Of a stretch of 8,117 bases of DNA, positions 1 to 7,041 are shown one piece after another (position 1 is the stretch's first letter; the number at the start of each line of letters is the position of its first letter). The notes below the pieces were generated by a model, which saw only the letters and a program-made list of their open reading frames with translations, had not been told where the DNA came from and did not search any database. Both the position numbers and the translations under genes were made by a program. The DNA comes from Ignavibacteria bacterium (GTDB lineage: Bacteria; Bacteroidota; Ignavibacteria; Tepidaquicellales; OLB5), in contig JAUQWT010000145.1 of assembly GCA_030835005.1 (NCBI GenBank), forward strand, positions 1-8,117, written 5' to 3'.

Positions 1-1
1 T

Positions 2-730
2 AGAGAGCAGACCCATGATTCAATTCGCCACCTTTTACTGGAAGAAACTTACGAAACCCTTGAGGCAATAGACGAAAGAAATTACGATGAGTTAAAGAAA
101 GAACTGGGTGATCTTCTGCTTCATGTTGCGTTTAACGCAGTAATTGCAGAAGGCAACGGCCATTTTGATCTGAAAGATGTTATAGAAGCGATAAATCACA
201 AACTGATAACACGCCACCCGCATGTTTTTAGTAATACAGAAGTAAGCGGCACTAAAGAAGTACTCAAGAACTGGGAACACATTAAGCTTGGAGAGGCAGG
301 AAGAAAATCAGTGCTTGAAGGAGTACCTAAGAATCTACCTTCTTTGACAAGAGCATACAGGATACAGGAAAAATCGGCTAAGGTTGGATTTGACTGGGAT
401 AACAGCGCTGATGCTTTCAAGAAAATTGATGAAGAACTTCAGGAGTTCAAGATTGAAGCCGAAAGAGATAAAGATGAAAACGGCAGATTGACAGATGAAA
501 CAAGGATTAAGCTTGAAAAGGAACTTGGTGATATACTTTTTGCAATTGTGAATTACGCAAGATTCTTCGAGATTAATCCCGAAAATGCTTTGAGGCTTAC
601 AATTGAAAAATTCATAAAGAGATTTAACTTCATTGAAAACGAGCTTAAAACCCGCGGCAGAAAAGTTACCGAATCAAATCTTGAAGAGATGGATTCGATC
701 TGGAATGAATCAAAAAAAGTTATAAGATAA
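2..730 (+). CDS. mazG: Nucleoside triphosphate pyrophosphohydrolase MazG (5' end missing)
   Basis: MazG hydrolyses (d)NTPs to the monophosphate and pyrophosphate in the cytoplasm, clearing aberrant nucleotides. The reading frame is open from base 2, and the first visible residues (REQTHDSIR) match the conserved segment that follows 'CPWD' in the family, so I estimate 20-25 N-terminal residues lie outside the window. The 242 visible residues contain both MazG repeats. The first has metal-binding EExxE (visible residues 14-18) and ExxD (34-37) motifs. The second has EExxE (144-148) and ExxD (174-177). Between the paired motifs of the second repeat sits a charged stretch (about 151-170, rich in D, E, K and R) that looks a little longer than in E. 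coli MazG as I remember it. A GTG at 311 could be mistaken for a start, but the homology continues well upstream of it. The stop is 14 bases before the dacB-like start, suggesting one transcript. The family call is secure. Confidence 0.95.
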   Translation, partial: REQTHDSIRHLLLEETYETLEAIDERNYDELKKELGDLLLHVAFNAVIAEGNGHFDLKDVIEAINHKLITRHPHVFSNTEVSGTKEVLKNWEHIKLGEAGRKSVLEGVPKNLPSLTRAYRIQEKSAKVGFDWDNSADAFKKIDEELQEFKIEAERDKDENGRLTDETRIKLEKELGDILFAIVNYARFFEINPENALRLTIEKFIKRFNFIENELKTRGRKVTESNLEEMDSIWNESKKVIR

Positions 731-744
731 TTCAGGAAAACAAA

Positions 745-1992
745 TTGAAAATGAACGAAAAATACACTAATAGATTAAGAACAGCTTTAATTGTTGTATT
801 TGTTTTCATATTTCAGTTCACCTACTCGCAAACAGGCAAGATAGGTCAGGATAAGATCGATGAACTCCGTACTAAGCTTGATGGTATATGTCAGCCTCTC
901 AAAGATGCCGGTGTCAGAGTATCCTGTAAAGTGATGCATGCTGATCTCAATAAAGTTCTGTATGAATTCGATCCTGAAGCTGAAATGATTCCCGCTTCAA
1001 TTACCAAGCTTATTACCGGGGCAGCGTGTTACTCAAAACTGGGTGCAAATTATAATATCCCTACAATTGTTTACACGGATGACTCCGATATAAAAGATGG
1101 TGTTATAAACGGCAATCTGTATCTAAAAGGCTTTGGCGATCCTGACTTGAATTCGGGTGATATTCAGACGCTTGCAGAAGAGATAACAAAAAAAGGGATA
1201 AAGGAAATTACAGGCAATATTGTAGCAGATGAATCATATTTCGATAGCCGCTATAAAACATTATCCGGTAATTACTCAGGGGATACAGGACCTTCCTACT
1301 GGCCGTATGTATCAGCTCTGTGTCTTGATAAATCCTCGGGTGCAGTAAGTGCAGGTAATACTTTATCCTCAAGTCTTTCATCACTGGGCGTAAATGTTCA
1401 GGGGACCGTGATTTCGGGGATTACTCCGGCCGGAACTAAAGAAGTTGTGCAGGTATCACACGCTATTTATGACGTTCTTGCATACATGCTGAAGGAAAGC
1501 GATAATCACTCGGCTATCACAATGTTTAAGCTCTTAGGGGCCAAGTTCAATTCAACCCCCGCAACTATTGAAGACGGACAGGAAGTGATCATATCGTTTT
1601 TGACTGAGCTTGGTGTTGACAGGTATTCCTATGAAATACTCGAAGGCTCCGGACTTACCAGATACAATAAAGTGAATGCTGAGTTATATATGAAACTCCT
1701 TAAGTACATGTATGATGACCGCTTCACCTTTGATTATTTCATGAATTCACTTTCAATAGCAGGCAAAGATGGCACTCTGAAGAAAAGGATGATTGGAACT
1801 GAAGCCGAAGGCAATGTTTACGCCAAAACCGGAACCCTTAACAGCGTAAGCGCGTTAAGCGGTTATGTAATAGATAAAGATAACGAGATCCTGATCTTCT
1901 TTATTGTCATGAACGGCTTTGGCGGGAATGCAACCGATATGCGAATGGCGCAGGACGATGTTGCAATTACGCTTGCAGGATTTTCCAGATAA
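745..1992 (+). CDS. dacB: D-alanyl-D-alanine carboxypeptidase/endopeptidase, PBP4 type (peptidase S13)
   Basis: Periplasmic penicillin-binding protein that removes terminal D-Ala from peptidoglycan stem peptides or cuts D-Ala-meso-DAP cross-links. All three active-site motifs are present: SxxK as S85-I-T-K88, SxN as S252-D-N254 and KTG at 361-363. Family segments LYLKGFGDPDL (125-135), PYVSALCLD (187-195) and EGSGLTRYN (300-308) are also recognisable. Residues 11-28 form a hydrophobic signal peptide with likely cleavage after TYS, before Gln29. The protein has 415 residues against 477 for E. coli PBP4. SxxK-to-SxN spacing is 167 residues against about 244 there, so much of the insertion (domain III) appears to be missing. 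Start: TTG at 745 has AGGA 7 bases upstream (734-737), while ATG at 751 lies 13 bases from it. Either start keeps the signal peptide. It follows mazG by 14 bases and precedes uvrB by 46. Family confident, exact specificity not. Confidence 0.93.
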   Translation: MKMNEKYTNRLRTALIVVFVFIFQFTYSQTGKIGQDKIDELRTKLDGICQPLKDAGVRVSCKVMHADLNKVLYEFDPEAEMIPASITKLITGAACYSKLGANYNIPTIVYTDDSDIKDGVINGNLYLKGFGDPDLNSGDIQTLAEEITKKGIKEITGNIVADESYFDSRYKTLSGNYSGDTGPSYWPYVSALCLDKSSGAVSAGNTLSSSLSSLGVNVQGTVISGITPAGTKEVVQVSHAIYDVLAYMLKESDNHSAITMFKLLGAKFNSTPATIEDGQEVIISFLTELGVDRYSYEILEGSGLTRYNKVNAELYMKLLKYMYDDRFTFDYFMNSLSIAGKDGTLKKRMIGTEAEGNVYAKTGTLNSVSALSGYVIDKDNEILIFFIVMNGFGGNATDMRMAQDDVAITLAGFSR

Positions 1993-2038
1993 GCCGCTTT
2001 TTTTCTGAAACTGTTCCCTTCATAAACTTAGTTATATA

Positions 2039-4072
2039 ATGAGCAAATTTGAAATAATATCTGATTATAAGCCATCCGGTGACCAGCCCAGGGCAATTGC
2101 GGAATTGACCGAAGGAGTTTTGCGCGGTGATAAACACCAAACACTGCTTGGTGTTACAGGTTCGGGCAAAACTTTTACAATAAGTAATGTTATCATGAAC
2201 ACTGGAAGGCCTACCTTAATAATGAGCCACAACAAAACCCTCGCGGCACAGTTGTACGGTGAATTCAAGAATTTCTTCCCGAAAAACAAAGTAGAATTCT
2301 TCATAAGCTATTATGATTATTACCAGCCGGAGTCATACCTGCCATCAAGTGATACTTATATTGCAAAAGACCTTTCAATTAATGAAGAAATAGACCGATT
2401 AAGATTGAAAGCAACAACAGCCCTCCTTGAAGGCAGAGAAGATGTAATTATAGTTGCTTCAGTTTCGTGCATTTATGGCATTGGCGCACCGCAGGAATAC
2501 GCAGACCAGGTAATTGTTTTAAACCGCGGCGAAAAGATCGCGAGGAAGGAACTTCTCAACAAGTTCATTAATATTCATTACGTGAGGAATGATTTTGAGT
2601 TCAAGCGCGGAGTATTCAGAGTAAGGGGAGATGTGATTGATATAGTGCCTGCTTATGAAGATGATACTGCGATCAGAATAGAGATGTTTGATGATGAAAT
2701 AGAGAACATCATGTATTTCGACAGAAAATCAGGCGAGATCATGGGTGTTGACGAGAAAGTGGCAATTTATCCCGCAAAGTATTTTGTTACTTCGGCTGAA
2801 AGACAGGATAAGGCGATAAGAGATATACGCAACGAGCTGAATGCACGTGTAATAGAACTTCAGCTTGAAGGCAAATTAGTCGAGGCACAAAGGCTGGAGC
2901 AAAGAACGAACTTTGACCTGGAAATGATACAGGAAGTTGGGTACTGCTCCGGAATCGAAAATTATTCGAGGCACATGGATCAGCGTGAGGCGGGCACAAG
3001 GCCTTCATGCCTCTTTGATTATTTCCCAAAAGATTTCCTGCTGATAGTTGACGAGTCCCATGTATCTGTTCCTCAGATCAACGGAATGTATAATGGAGAC
3101 AGGGTCCGGAAGCAAACGCTCATTGATTACGGATTCAGGCTCCCTTCAGCTCTTGATAACCGACCGATGAAGTTTTCTGAATGGGAAGGGATGGTTAATC
3201 AGGTCATTTACGTTAGTGCTACTCCGGCAGAATATGAACTGCAGAAAAGCGGTGGTGTTTATGTAGAGCAGATAATCCGTCCAACAGGCCTTCTTGACCC
3301 TGCAATTGAAGTAAGGCCCACTAAAACTCAAATTGACGACCTGATCAATGAGATTCGTGACCGTGCCAAAAAGAATGAAAGAGTGCTTGTCACAACATTG
3401 ACAAAAAGAATGAGTGAAGACTTAACAGACTATCTGACAGGAATCGGTATCAGAGTTAGATACATGCATTCAGAAGTTGAGACTTTGGATAGGGTTGATA
3501 TTTTAAGGGATTTGAGACTTGGAAATTTTGATGTACTGGTTGGAGTAAATCTGTTAAGAGAAGGCCTCGACTTACCTGAGGTTTCAATGGTGGCTATCAT
3601 AGATGCAGATAAGGAAGGATTCCTGAGATCCGAAAAATCACTTATGCAAACTGCGGGCAGAACGGCCAGGAATGCCAACGGACTTGTGATTCTTTATGCA
3701 GATAAGATCACTAACTCAATGGATAAAGTGATCAAAGAAACAAGCCGCAGGCGAAAAATTCAGGAAGACTATAATACAGAGCACAATATAAATCCAAAGA
3801 CCGTTCTGAAATCTCTTGAAGAGATAATGAGTTCAACAGTTATCGCAGATTCAAAGGGACGGAAAGATCAAAGGGATAGCAGGGCAAAAAGAGAACTCCA
3901 CAAAACCAGTCTTTCAATCCTTACCGACCCTGTCCAGCAGCGAAATAACCCAGATGAACGCCGTGACCTGATAAACCAGCTGCGCAAACAAATGGTAGAA
4001 GCAGCAAAGGACCTCGAATTTGAGCGTGCAGCTGAGCTGAGAGATGAGATTAGCCGCCTGGCAGAAGATTAG
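2039..4072 (+). CDS. uvrB: UvrABC system protein B (excinuclease subunit, DNA helicase)
   Basis: UvrB is the damage-verifying subunit of nucleotide excision repair. It is loaded by UvrA, inserts a beta-hairpin between the DNA strands and recruits UvrC for incision. The 677-residue product has normal full length. Visible motifs in order: Walker A GVTGSGKT (38-45), beta-hairpin segment YYDYYQPESYLP (91-102), helicase motif II DESH (338-341), motif III-like VSATP (392-396), motif VI QTAGRTARN (537-545) and a C-terminal UVR domain that contacts UvrC (about 640-675, with LEFERAAELRDEI). The ATG start gives the conserved N-terminus (FEIISDYKPSGDQPRAI). No Shine-Dalgarno-like sequence precedes it, in keeping with weak ribosome-binding sites in Bacteroidota-type genomes. 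The gene lies 46 bases after the dacB-like gene and 39 before the DUF192 gene, and could be co-transcribed with both. No SOS box was recognised. Identification is essentially certain. Confidence 0.99.
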   Translation: MSKFEIISDYKPSGDQPRAIAELTEGVLRGDKHQTLLGVTGSGKTFTISNVIMNTGRPTLIMSHNKTLAAQLYGEFKNFFPKNKVEFFISYYDYYQPESYLPSSDTYIAKDLSINEEIDRLRLKATTALLEGREDVIIVASVSCIYGIGAPQEYADQVIVLNRGEKIARKELLNKFINIHYVRNDFEFKRGVFRVRGDVIDIVPAYEDDTAIRIEMFDDEIENIMYFDRKSGEIMGVDEKVAIYPAKYFVTSAERQDKAIRDIRNELNARVIELQLEGKLVEAQRLEQRTNFDLEMIQEVGYCSGIENYSRHMDQREAGTRPSCLFDYFPKDFLLIVDESHVSVPQINGMYNGDRVRKQTLIDYGFRLPSALDNRPMKFSEWEGMVNQVIYVSATPAEYELQKSGGVYVEQIIRPTGLLDPAIEVRPTKTQIDDLINEIRDRAKKNERVLVTTLTKRMSEDLTDYLTGIGIRVRYMHSEVETLDRVDILRDLRLGNFDVLVGVNLLREGLDLPEVSMVAIIDADKEGFLRSEKSLMQTAGRTARNANGLVILYADKITNSMDKVIKETSRRRKIQEDYNTEHNINPKTVLKSLEEIMSSTVIADSKGRKDQRDSRAKRELHKTSLSILTDPVQQRNNPDERRDLINQLRKQMVEAAKDLEFERAAELRDEISRLAED

Positions 4073-4097
4073 TAACCATTTGAAAACCGAAATAAAC

Positions 4098-4104
4098 AAA
4101 GGGA
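4098..4104 (+). promoter_or_regulatory. Ribosome-binding site of the DUF192 lipoprotein gene
   Basis: AAAGGGA sits 7 bases before the ATG at 4112. It stands out because the uvrB start and most minus-strand starts show no purine-rich motif, so this gene may be translated independently of its upstream neighbour. Confidence 0.55.
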
Positions 4105-4111
4105 TCAATTC

Positions 4112-4615
4112 ATGAAAAAATATCCAGCAATCATAATTTTATTTGCATTTGCAGCATTAACAGGCTGCCAAAAAGAGCCGGATAATATCAGAATAGACAC
4201 AACAAACCAGAAAGACGCCAATTTGACAAAATTCAAGAAACAAGGTGAGGTGTTCTTTCAGGATTCACTTAAGACACTTGTTAAGAAAATAGATGTAGAA
4301 ATTGCCGAGAATGATGACGCTAGGCATTTGGGGCTTATGTACCGCGAAGGCATGCAGGAAGACCAGGGAATGTTTTTTATTTTCCCCAGCGAAGAACCGC
4401 AAAGTTTTTACATGAAAAATACTGTTTTGCCGCTGGATATAATATTTGTAGATAAGAGCCTGCATATAGTGAAGATCCATAAGAACACTGAACCGTTTTC
4501 GGAAAAAAGCCTGCCCTCAATTAAGCCCGCAGCATATGTAGTGGAAGTTAATGCAGGGTTCACTGATAAATTTAAGATCAAAGAAGGAGGCAGGATTGAC
4601 TGGAGAAGGAATTAA
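4112..4615 (+). CDS. DUF192 family lipoprotein
   Basis: A 167-residue protein with a lipoprotein signal peptide: K2 and K3, a hydrophobic stretch (5-16) and lipobox L16-T-G-C19. Gln rather than Asp follows the Cys. It is probably lipid-anchored at the cell envelope. Residues about 61-165 match the small beta-rich DUF192 family (PF02643), with the hallmark R71-x-x-GLMYR78 block, the QSFYMKNTVLPLDIIF segment (97-112) and VVEVNAG (143-149). The biochemical role of DUF192 is not established and nothing here reveals it. Residues 20-50 form a polar linker without a recognisable domain. AAAGGGA at 4098-4104, 7 bases before the ATG, is the best ribosome-binding site in the window. The gene is last in the plus-strand block, 39 bases after uvrB, and its stop is one base from the stop of the convergent nitrilase gene. 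Family membership is confident; function unknown. Confidence 0.92.
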   Translation: MKKYPAIIILFAFAALTGCQKEPDNIRIDTTNQKDANLTKFKKQGEVFFQDSLKTLVKKIDVEIAENDDARHLGLMYREGMQEDQGMFFIFPSEEPQSFYMKNTVLPLDIIFVDKSLHIVKIHKNTEPFSEKSLPSIKPAAYVVEVNAGFTDKFKIKEGGRIDWRRN

Positions 4616-4616
4616 A

Positions 4617-5417
4617 CTATAAGCTGTACATATCAGTTCTTCTATCCTGAAATATCTTGTTATTCGGCGTAATACTTTTGTTTAAAGCTTCTGCAGGATC
4701 CAATTCAACTATTATGCATTCATCACCCTCTATACTTCCGCTATGCAGGTAATTTCCTTTAGGGTCAACAATCACACTGCCTCCGGTAAAGTTCAGTTCA
4801 TTTCCGCCATTTGTTTCTTTTCCGGTTCTGTTAGCTGTTATAGTGAATACACGGTTCTCTATAGCTCTTGTGAACATTGCCCGCTGGCAATATGGCATTA
4901 CAAGGTTTGAAGGATGGCAGATGATCTGCGCGCCTTTTAATGCAAGAGTTCTGGCTGATTCAGGATAGATCCAGTCATAACATATCATCATACCAACTTT
5001 GACCGATTTACCCTTATCAATAATATCACAAACGCTAAACCCCGTATCTCCCGGAGCAAACCATTTTTTTTCATCGGAAAACAAGTGAGTCTTACGGTAA
5101 ATGGAAATCTTGCCTTCCGGAGATACCAGTATTGAAGAATTATAATACTTCCCTCCCCTTTTCTCACAAATGCCAGATACAATATATCCGTTATGATCTA
5201 TTGATAATTCCTGAAGAGCTTTGCAGAACTTTCCTTCGGGCAGTTCTTCTGAAGTTTTACTTAGCTCATCAAATGATGAAAATAAATAGCCCGAGTTTGC
5301 AAGCTCGGGCAGTACTAAAAGGTCAAACTCTTTACCTTTAACAAGCCTTTTGATTCGATCAATATTAGCGTCCGGGTCGCAGAACTCAGGCTTAAACTGA
5401 AGGTAACCGGCTTTCAT
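4617..5417 (-). CDS. Nitrilase/amidase superfamily carbon-nitrogen hydrolase
   Basis: A 266-residue cytoplasmic hydrolase of the carbon-nitrogen hydrolase superfamily, which cleaves nitriles, amides or N-carbamoyl groups through a Cys thiol. The catalytic triad is visible as E38 (LPELANSGY), K109 (YRKTHLF) and C146 (MMICYDWIYPES). The stretch from C146 to about residue 200 (PESARTLALKGA, NLVMPY, RAIENRVFTITANRTG) and the end (IFQDRR) resemble, from memory, the small thermophilic archaeal nitrilases of Pyrococcus more than the E. coli omega-amidase YafV. That comparison has not been run. Substrate cannot be told from sequence; omega-amidase or N-carbamoyl hydrolysis remain possible. No signal peptide is seen. 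The ATG overlaps the stop of the preceding DUF1573 gene by one base (TAATG), implying translational coupling. It is the last gene of the minus-strand block. A terminator-like hairpin lies over the E38 codon. Superfamily is secure, subfamily moderate. Confidence 0.93.
   Translation of the reverse strand: MKAGYLQFKPEFCDPDANIDRIKRLVKGKEFDLLVLPELANSGYLFSSFDELSKTSEELPEGKFCKALQELSIDHNGYIVSGICEKRGGKYYNSSILVSPEGKISIYRKTHLFSDEKKWFAPGDTGFSVCDIIDKGKSVKVGMMICYDWIYPESARTLALKGAQIICHPSNLVMPYCQRAMFTRAIENRVFTITANRTGKETNGGNELNFTGGSVIVDPKGNYLHSGSIEGDECIIVELDPAEALNKSITPNNKIFQDRRTDMYSL
5289..5310 (-). other. Intragenic GC-rich inverted repeat with downstream U-rich run
   Basis: Arms GCCCGAG (5289-5295) and CTCGGGC (5304-5310) are perfect inverted repeats around an 8-base centre that can extend the pairing by one G-U-type wobble and two A-T pairs. 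Read on the minus strand, the direction of the nitrilase transcript, the stem is followed at once by TATTTATTTT, so it has the shape of an intrinsic terminator. It lies about 110 bases into the nitrilase coding region and encodes P37 to G43, including catalytic E38. It may attenuate read-through, or be a by-product of the codons for this conserved motif. Structure is seen; function is inference. Confidence 0.4.
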
Positions 5418-5854
5418 TACTTCACCGGAACTATAATATTACATGTAAACAAAAGTATCTTGCTTGGAGTTTTTGGATCGTTTGTTTCAACAGTAATAGA
5501 CTTCTCGTTAACGCCGCTTCTGCCTTCAGTATTAAAGGTAAACTTGATCTTTCCTGTTTCGCCCGGTAAGTATTCTTTCTTTTCATCAGCAACAAGTCCG
5601 GTACAGCCGCACGAAGCGGTAACTTTCTTGATAAGCAGCGGACCATCTCCGTTATTGGTGAACTCAAACTCACCATTTACCTGGGGACCCTGCTGAACGT
5701 CGCCTAAAGATATTTTTTCCTGTGAAAATACAATTACCGAATTGAAATATTTCGGATCATGAACATTTTTATTTACCAGGAATGCTGAGAATGCTCCTGC
5801 CAAAGCTACACCAACAATGAGGAAAATGATTTTTCCAGCTTTACTTGTTCCCAT
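5417..5854 (-). CDS. Membrane-anchored DUF1573 protein with Cys-Gly-Cys motif
   Basis: A 145-residue protein with a short positive N-terminus (K5, K8), one hydrophobic segment (about 9-27) and a single DUF1573 domain (about 40-145) that should lie on the periplasmic side. DUF1573 is an immunoglobulin-like beta-sandwich family frequent in Bacteroidota, without an established biochemical role. Its signature is clear: GEFEFTNNGDGPLLIKKVTASCGCT, described here as two stretches, 61-72 and 73-85, with C82 and C84, followed by PGETGKIKFTFNT (about 97-109). No signal-peptidase site is evident, so the segment is probably a permanent anchor. The gene starts 8 bases after the stop of the MauE-like gene, and its stop overlaps the nitrilase start (TAATG). 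No ribosome-binding motif precedes the ATG. It shares the CGC tripeptide with the two other block products at 5863-6324 and 7042-7713. Domain call is confident; role unknown. Confidence 0.9.
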   Translation of the reverse strand: MGTSKAGKIIFLIVGVALAGAFSAFLVNKNVHDPKYFNSVIVFSQEKISLGDVQQGPQVNGEFEFTNNGDGPLLIKKVTASCGCTGLVADEKKEYLPGETGKIKFTFNTEGRSGVNEKSITVETNDPKTPSKILLFTCNIIVPVK

Positions 5855-5862
5855 TTAGAGTA

Positions 5863-6324
5863 TTAATTTAAGTTTATAGATTTTTTACTAACAATTTCAT
5901 CATCTGATGTGAACCTGTAGAGATTCACGCTTATGAACAAAAGGATTATGTCTTCAATGATCCTTAACCACACATCAGATGTTGATGAAGGTTTGACGCT
6001 GAAACAACCGCATGAAATATCAAGACCCCTGAGAAGAGCCTGGCCCAATGCAAAAATGAATATAACCAATAAAACGGTGTAAATTAACAGCGATCCTTTT
6101 ACCCATTTTCCTGTCAACAGGAAGAGGCCGGTGATGAATTCAAGCCAGGGCAAAAATATTGCAAGAGCATTAACTAATTGAAAAGGCAAGATTCTGTAAT
6201 TATCAATTATATCGGCAAACGCAGCGGGATTAGACATCTTATCGAAACTGGCATACATAAAGACAGCTCCAAGTACAATCCTGGCTGTAATGACTGCATA
6301 CTTATTTTCAAATATCTTTTTCAT
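5863..6324 (-). CDS. MauE/DoxX-like four-helix membrane protein with CGC motif
   Basis: With the ATG at 6324 the product has 153 residues and four predicted membrane helices (about 8-26, 50-70, 76-97 and 119-136). It resembles the MauE/DoxX group: an early ARIVLGAVFMYASFDKM segment, the FLPWLEFITGLFLLTG segment of helix 2, and the Cys pair in ISCGCFS (C105, C107) between helices 3 and 4. The basic loop TGKWVKG (71-77) and the Lys-containing C-terminus suggest both are cytoplasmic, which puts the CGC loop in the periplasm. MauE is needed for maturation of disulfide-rich methylamine dehydrogenase, and DoxX-like proteins are tied to thiol or sulfur redox. No mau gene is visible here, so the role is open. 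A GTG at 6360 would add 12 residues and overlap the rhodanese gene by 31 bases. I prefer the ATG, which lies 5 bases after the rhodanese stop and directly precedes the family-like sequence. Confidence 0.85.
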   Translation of the reverse strand: MKKIFENKYAVITARIVLGAVFMYASFDKMSNPAAFADIIDNYRILPFQLVNALAIFLPWLEFITGLFLLTGKWVKGSLLIYTVLLVIFIFALGQALLRGLDISCGCFSVKPSSTSDVWLRIIEDIILLFISVNLYRFTSDDEIVSKKSINLN

Positions 6325-6329
6325 AGCAA

Positions 6330-7025
6330 TCAATTGGCGGGATAACCTGCATTTTTCCACTCATCCCAGCCCCCGTGAAATATGTAAACTTTCTTGAATC
6401 CCATTTTTGCCATATAGTACGCCATATCTATGCTAACATCGCATGCCGAACTGCAATAAGTCACATACACAGCATCTTTTGGCAGATCCACTAGCCTGTC
6501 CTTATACTTTTCAATCTCATGGAAAGGCACATTTATTGCACCCTGTATATGGCCCGCATTGAAATCGGCAGCGTCACGGGCATCAAGGAATCTGTATTTC
6601 TTATCGAATAACGCTTTTGCAAAATCGATCTTTATATCTACTGGTTTTACAATTTCTGTTACCTGGTTCTGGGCATTTTTTATGGAATCCTCTGCTTTTT
6701 CTTTTGAGGTTTTTAGGGAATCCTGTACTCTCTTTATCGAATCCTGTTTTCCGGCCGTCAGCAATGAGTCCTGAATTCTCTTTTCATTTAATAACCGAAG
6801 TGAATCTTCTCTTTTATCGGACTGCGTTTTCATCATTTCAGCTGCCTTTTGAATTGAATCCTGAATTCTCAACGCATTCAAAAGACTATCGCTTTGCGAA
6901 AAATCAACGGTTTCTTCATTAGCAACGAACTGGATCCTGTTGGGGTTTGATAAATTATAAAAAACCCCTGCAAGAAGCGTAATTAATAAAATAGCTGAAA
7001 CTTGCAGGAGAATATTCTTATTCAA
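6330..7025 (-). CDS. Membrane-anchored periplasmic rhodanese-domain protein with DS-rich spacer
   Basis: A 231-residue protein in three parts. Residues 5-23 are a hydrophobic anchor. Residues about 40-120 form a charged, probably helical spacer with seven 'DS' pairs (at 46, 56, 74, 86, 95, 102 and 113), usually [QE]DS[IL], including RIQDS twice and RVQDS once. Residues about 130-231 are one rhodanese domain: DARDAADFNAGHIQGAINVPF (in 148-168), the active-site loop C191-S-S-A-C-D-V and the HGGWDEWKNAGYP ending (217-229). Rhodaneses carry sulfane sulfur as a Cys persulfide or act in thiol exchange; C195 in the loop is an extra Cys. With K3 inside, the domain should face the periplasm. The start is TTG at 7025. 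An in-frame TGA lies two codons upstream, and no ATG precedes the anchor. It lies 16 bases after the upstream DUF1573 stop and 5 before the MauE-like ATG. Domain certain; partner unknown. Confidence 0.92.
   Translation of the reverse strand: MNKNILLQVSAILLITLLAGVFYNLSNPNRIQFVANEETVDFSQSDSLLNALRIQDSIQKAAEMMKTQSDKREDSLRLLNEKRIQDSLLTAGKQDSIKRVQDSLKTSKEKAEDSIKNAQNQVTEIVKPVDIKIDFAKALFDKKYRFLDARDAADFNAGHIQGAINVPFHEIEKYKDRLVDLPKDAVYVTYCSSACDVSIDMAYYMAKMGFKKVYIFHGGWDEWKNAGYPAN
6679..6891 (-). repeat. Imperfect coding repeats of the DS-rich spacer
   Basis: This stretch of the rhodanese gene encodes about residues 45-115, in which the short unit [QE]DS[IL] recurs at irregular spacing (7 to 18 residues). 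On the plus strand the 12-mer TCCTGAATTCTC occurs exactly at 6769-6780 and 6859-6870, 90 bases apart, corresponding to the two RIQDS copies. Variants such as GAATCCTGT appear in between. The pattern suggests growth by duplication and divergence of a helical spacer; it is not a DNA-level tandem array. Confidence 0.6.
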
Positions 7026-7041
7026 AACTCAATTTAGATAT

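Noticed and set aside
311..730. A separate small gene starting at the GTG at 311
   Set aside because: The same frame is open from base 2 and carries the first MazG repeat, so this is the second half of one mazG gene.
1993..2038. Terminator after the dacB-like gene
   Set aside because: A T run is present (1998-2004), but I see no stem before it, so there is no support for termination or for a separate uvrB promoter.
2787..3029. Open minus-strand frames inside uvrB
   Set aside because: They are antisense to strongly conserved uvrB coding sequence and show no recognisable domains.
6325..6360. GTG at 6360 as the start of the MauE-like gene
   Set aside because: It would add 12 residues lacking family resemblance and overlap the rhodanese gene by 31 bases. 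The ATG at 6324 follows the rhodanese stop by 5 bases and begins a typical MKK-type N-terminus.
6617..6922. A 101-codon open frame on the plus strand opposite the rhodanese gene
   Set aside because: It lies opposite the biased codons of the DS-rich spacer, has low-complexity Leu/Phe/Ser-rich composition, and matches no family I know. The minus-strand gene explains the region.
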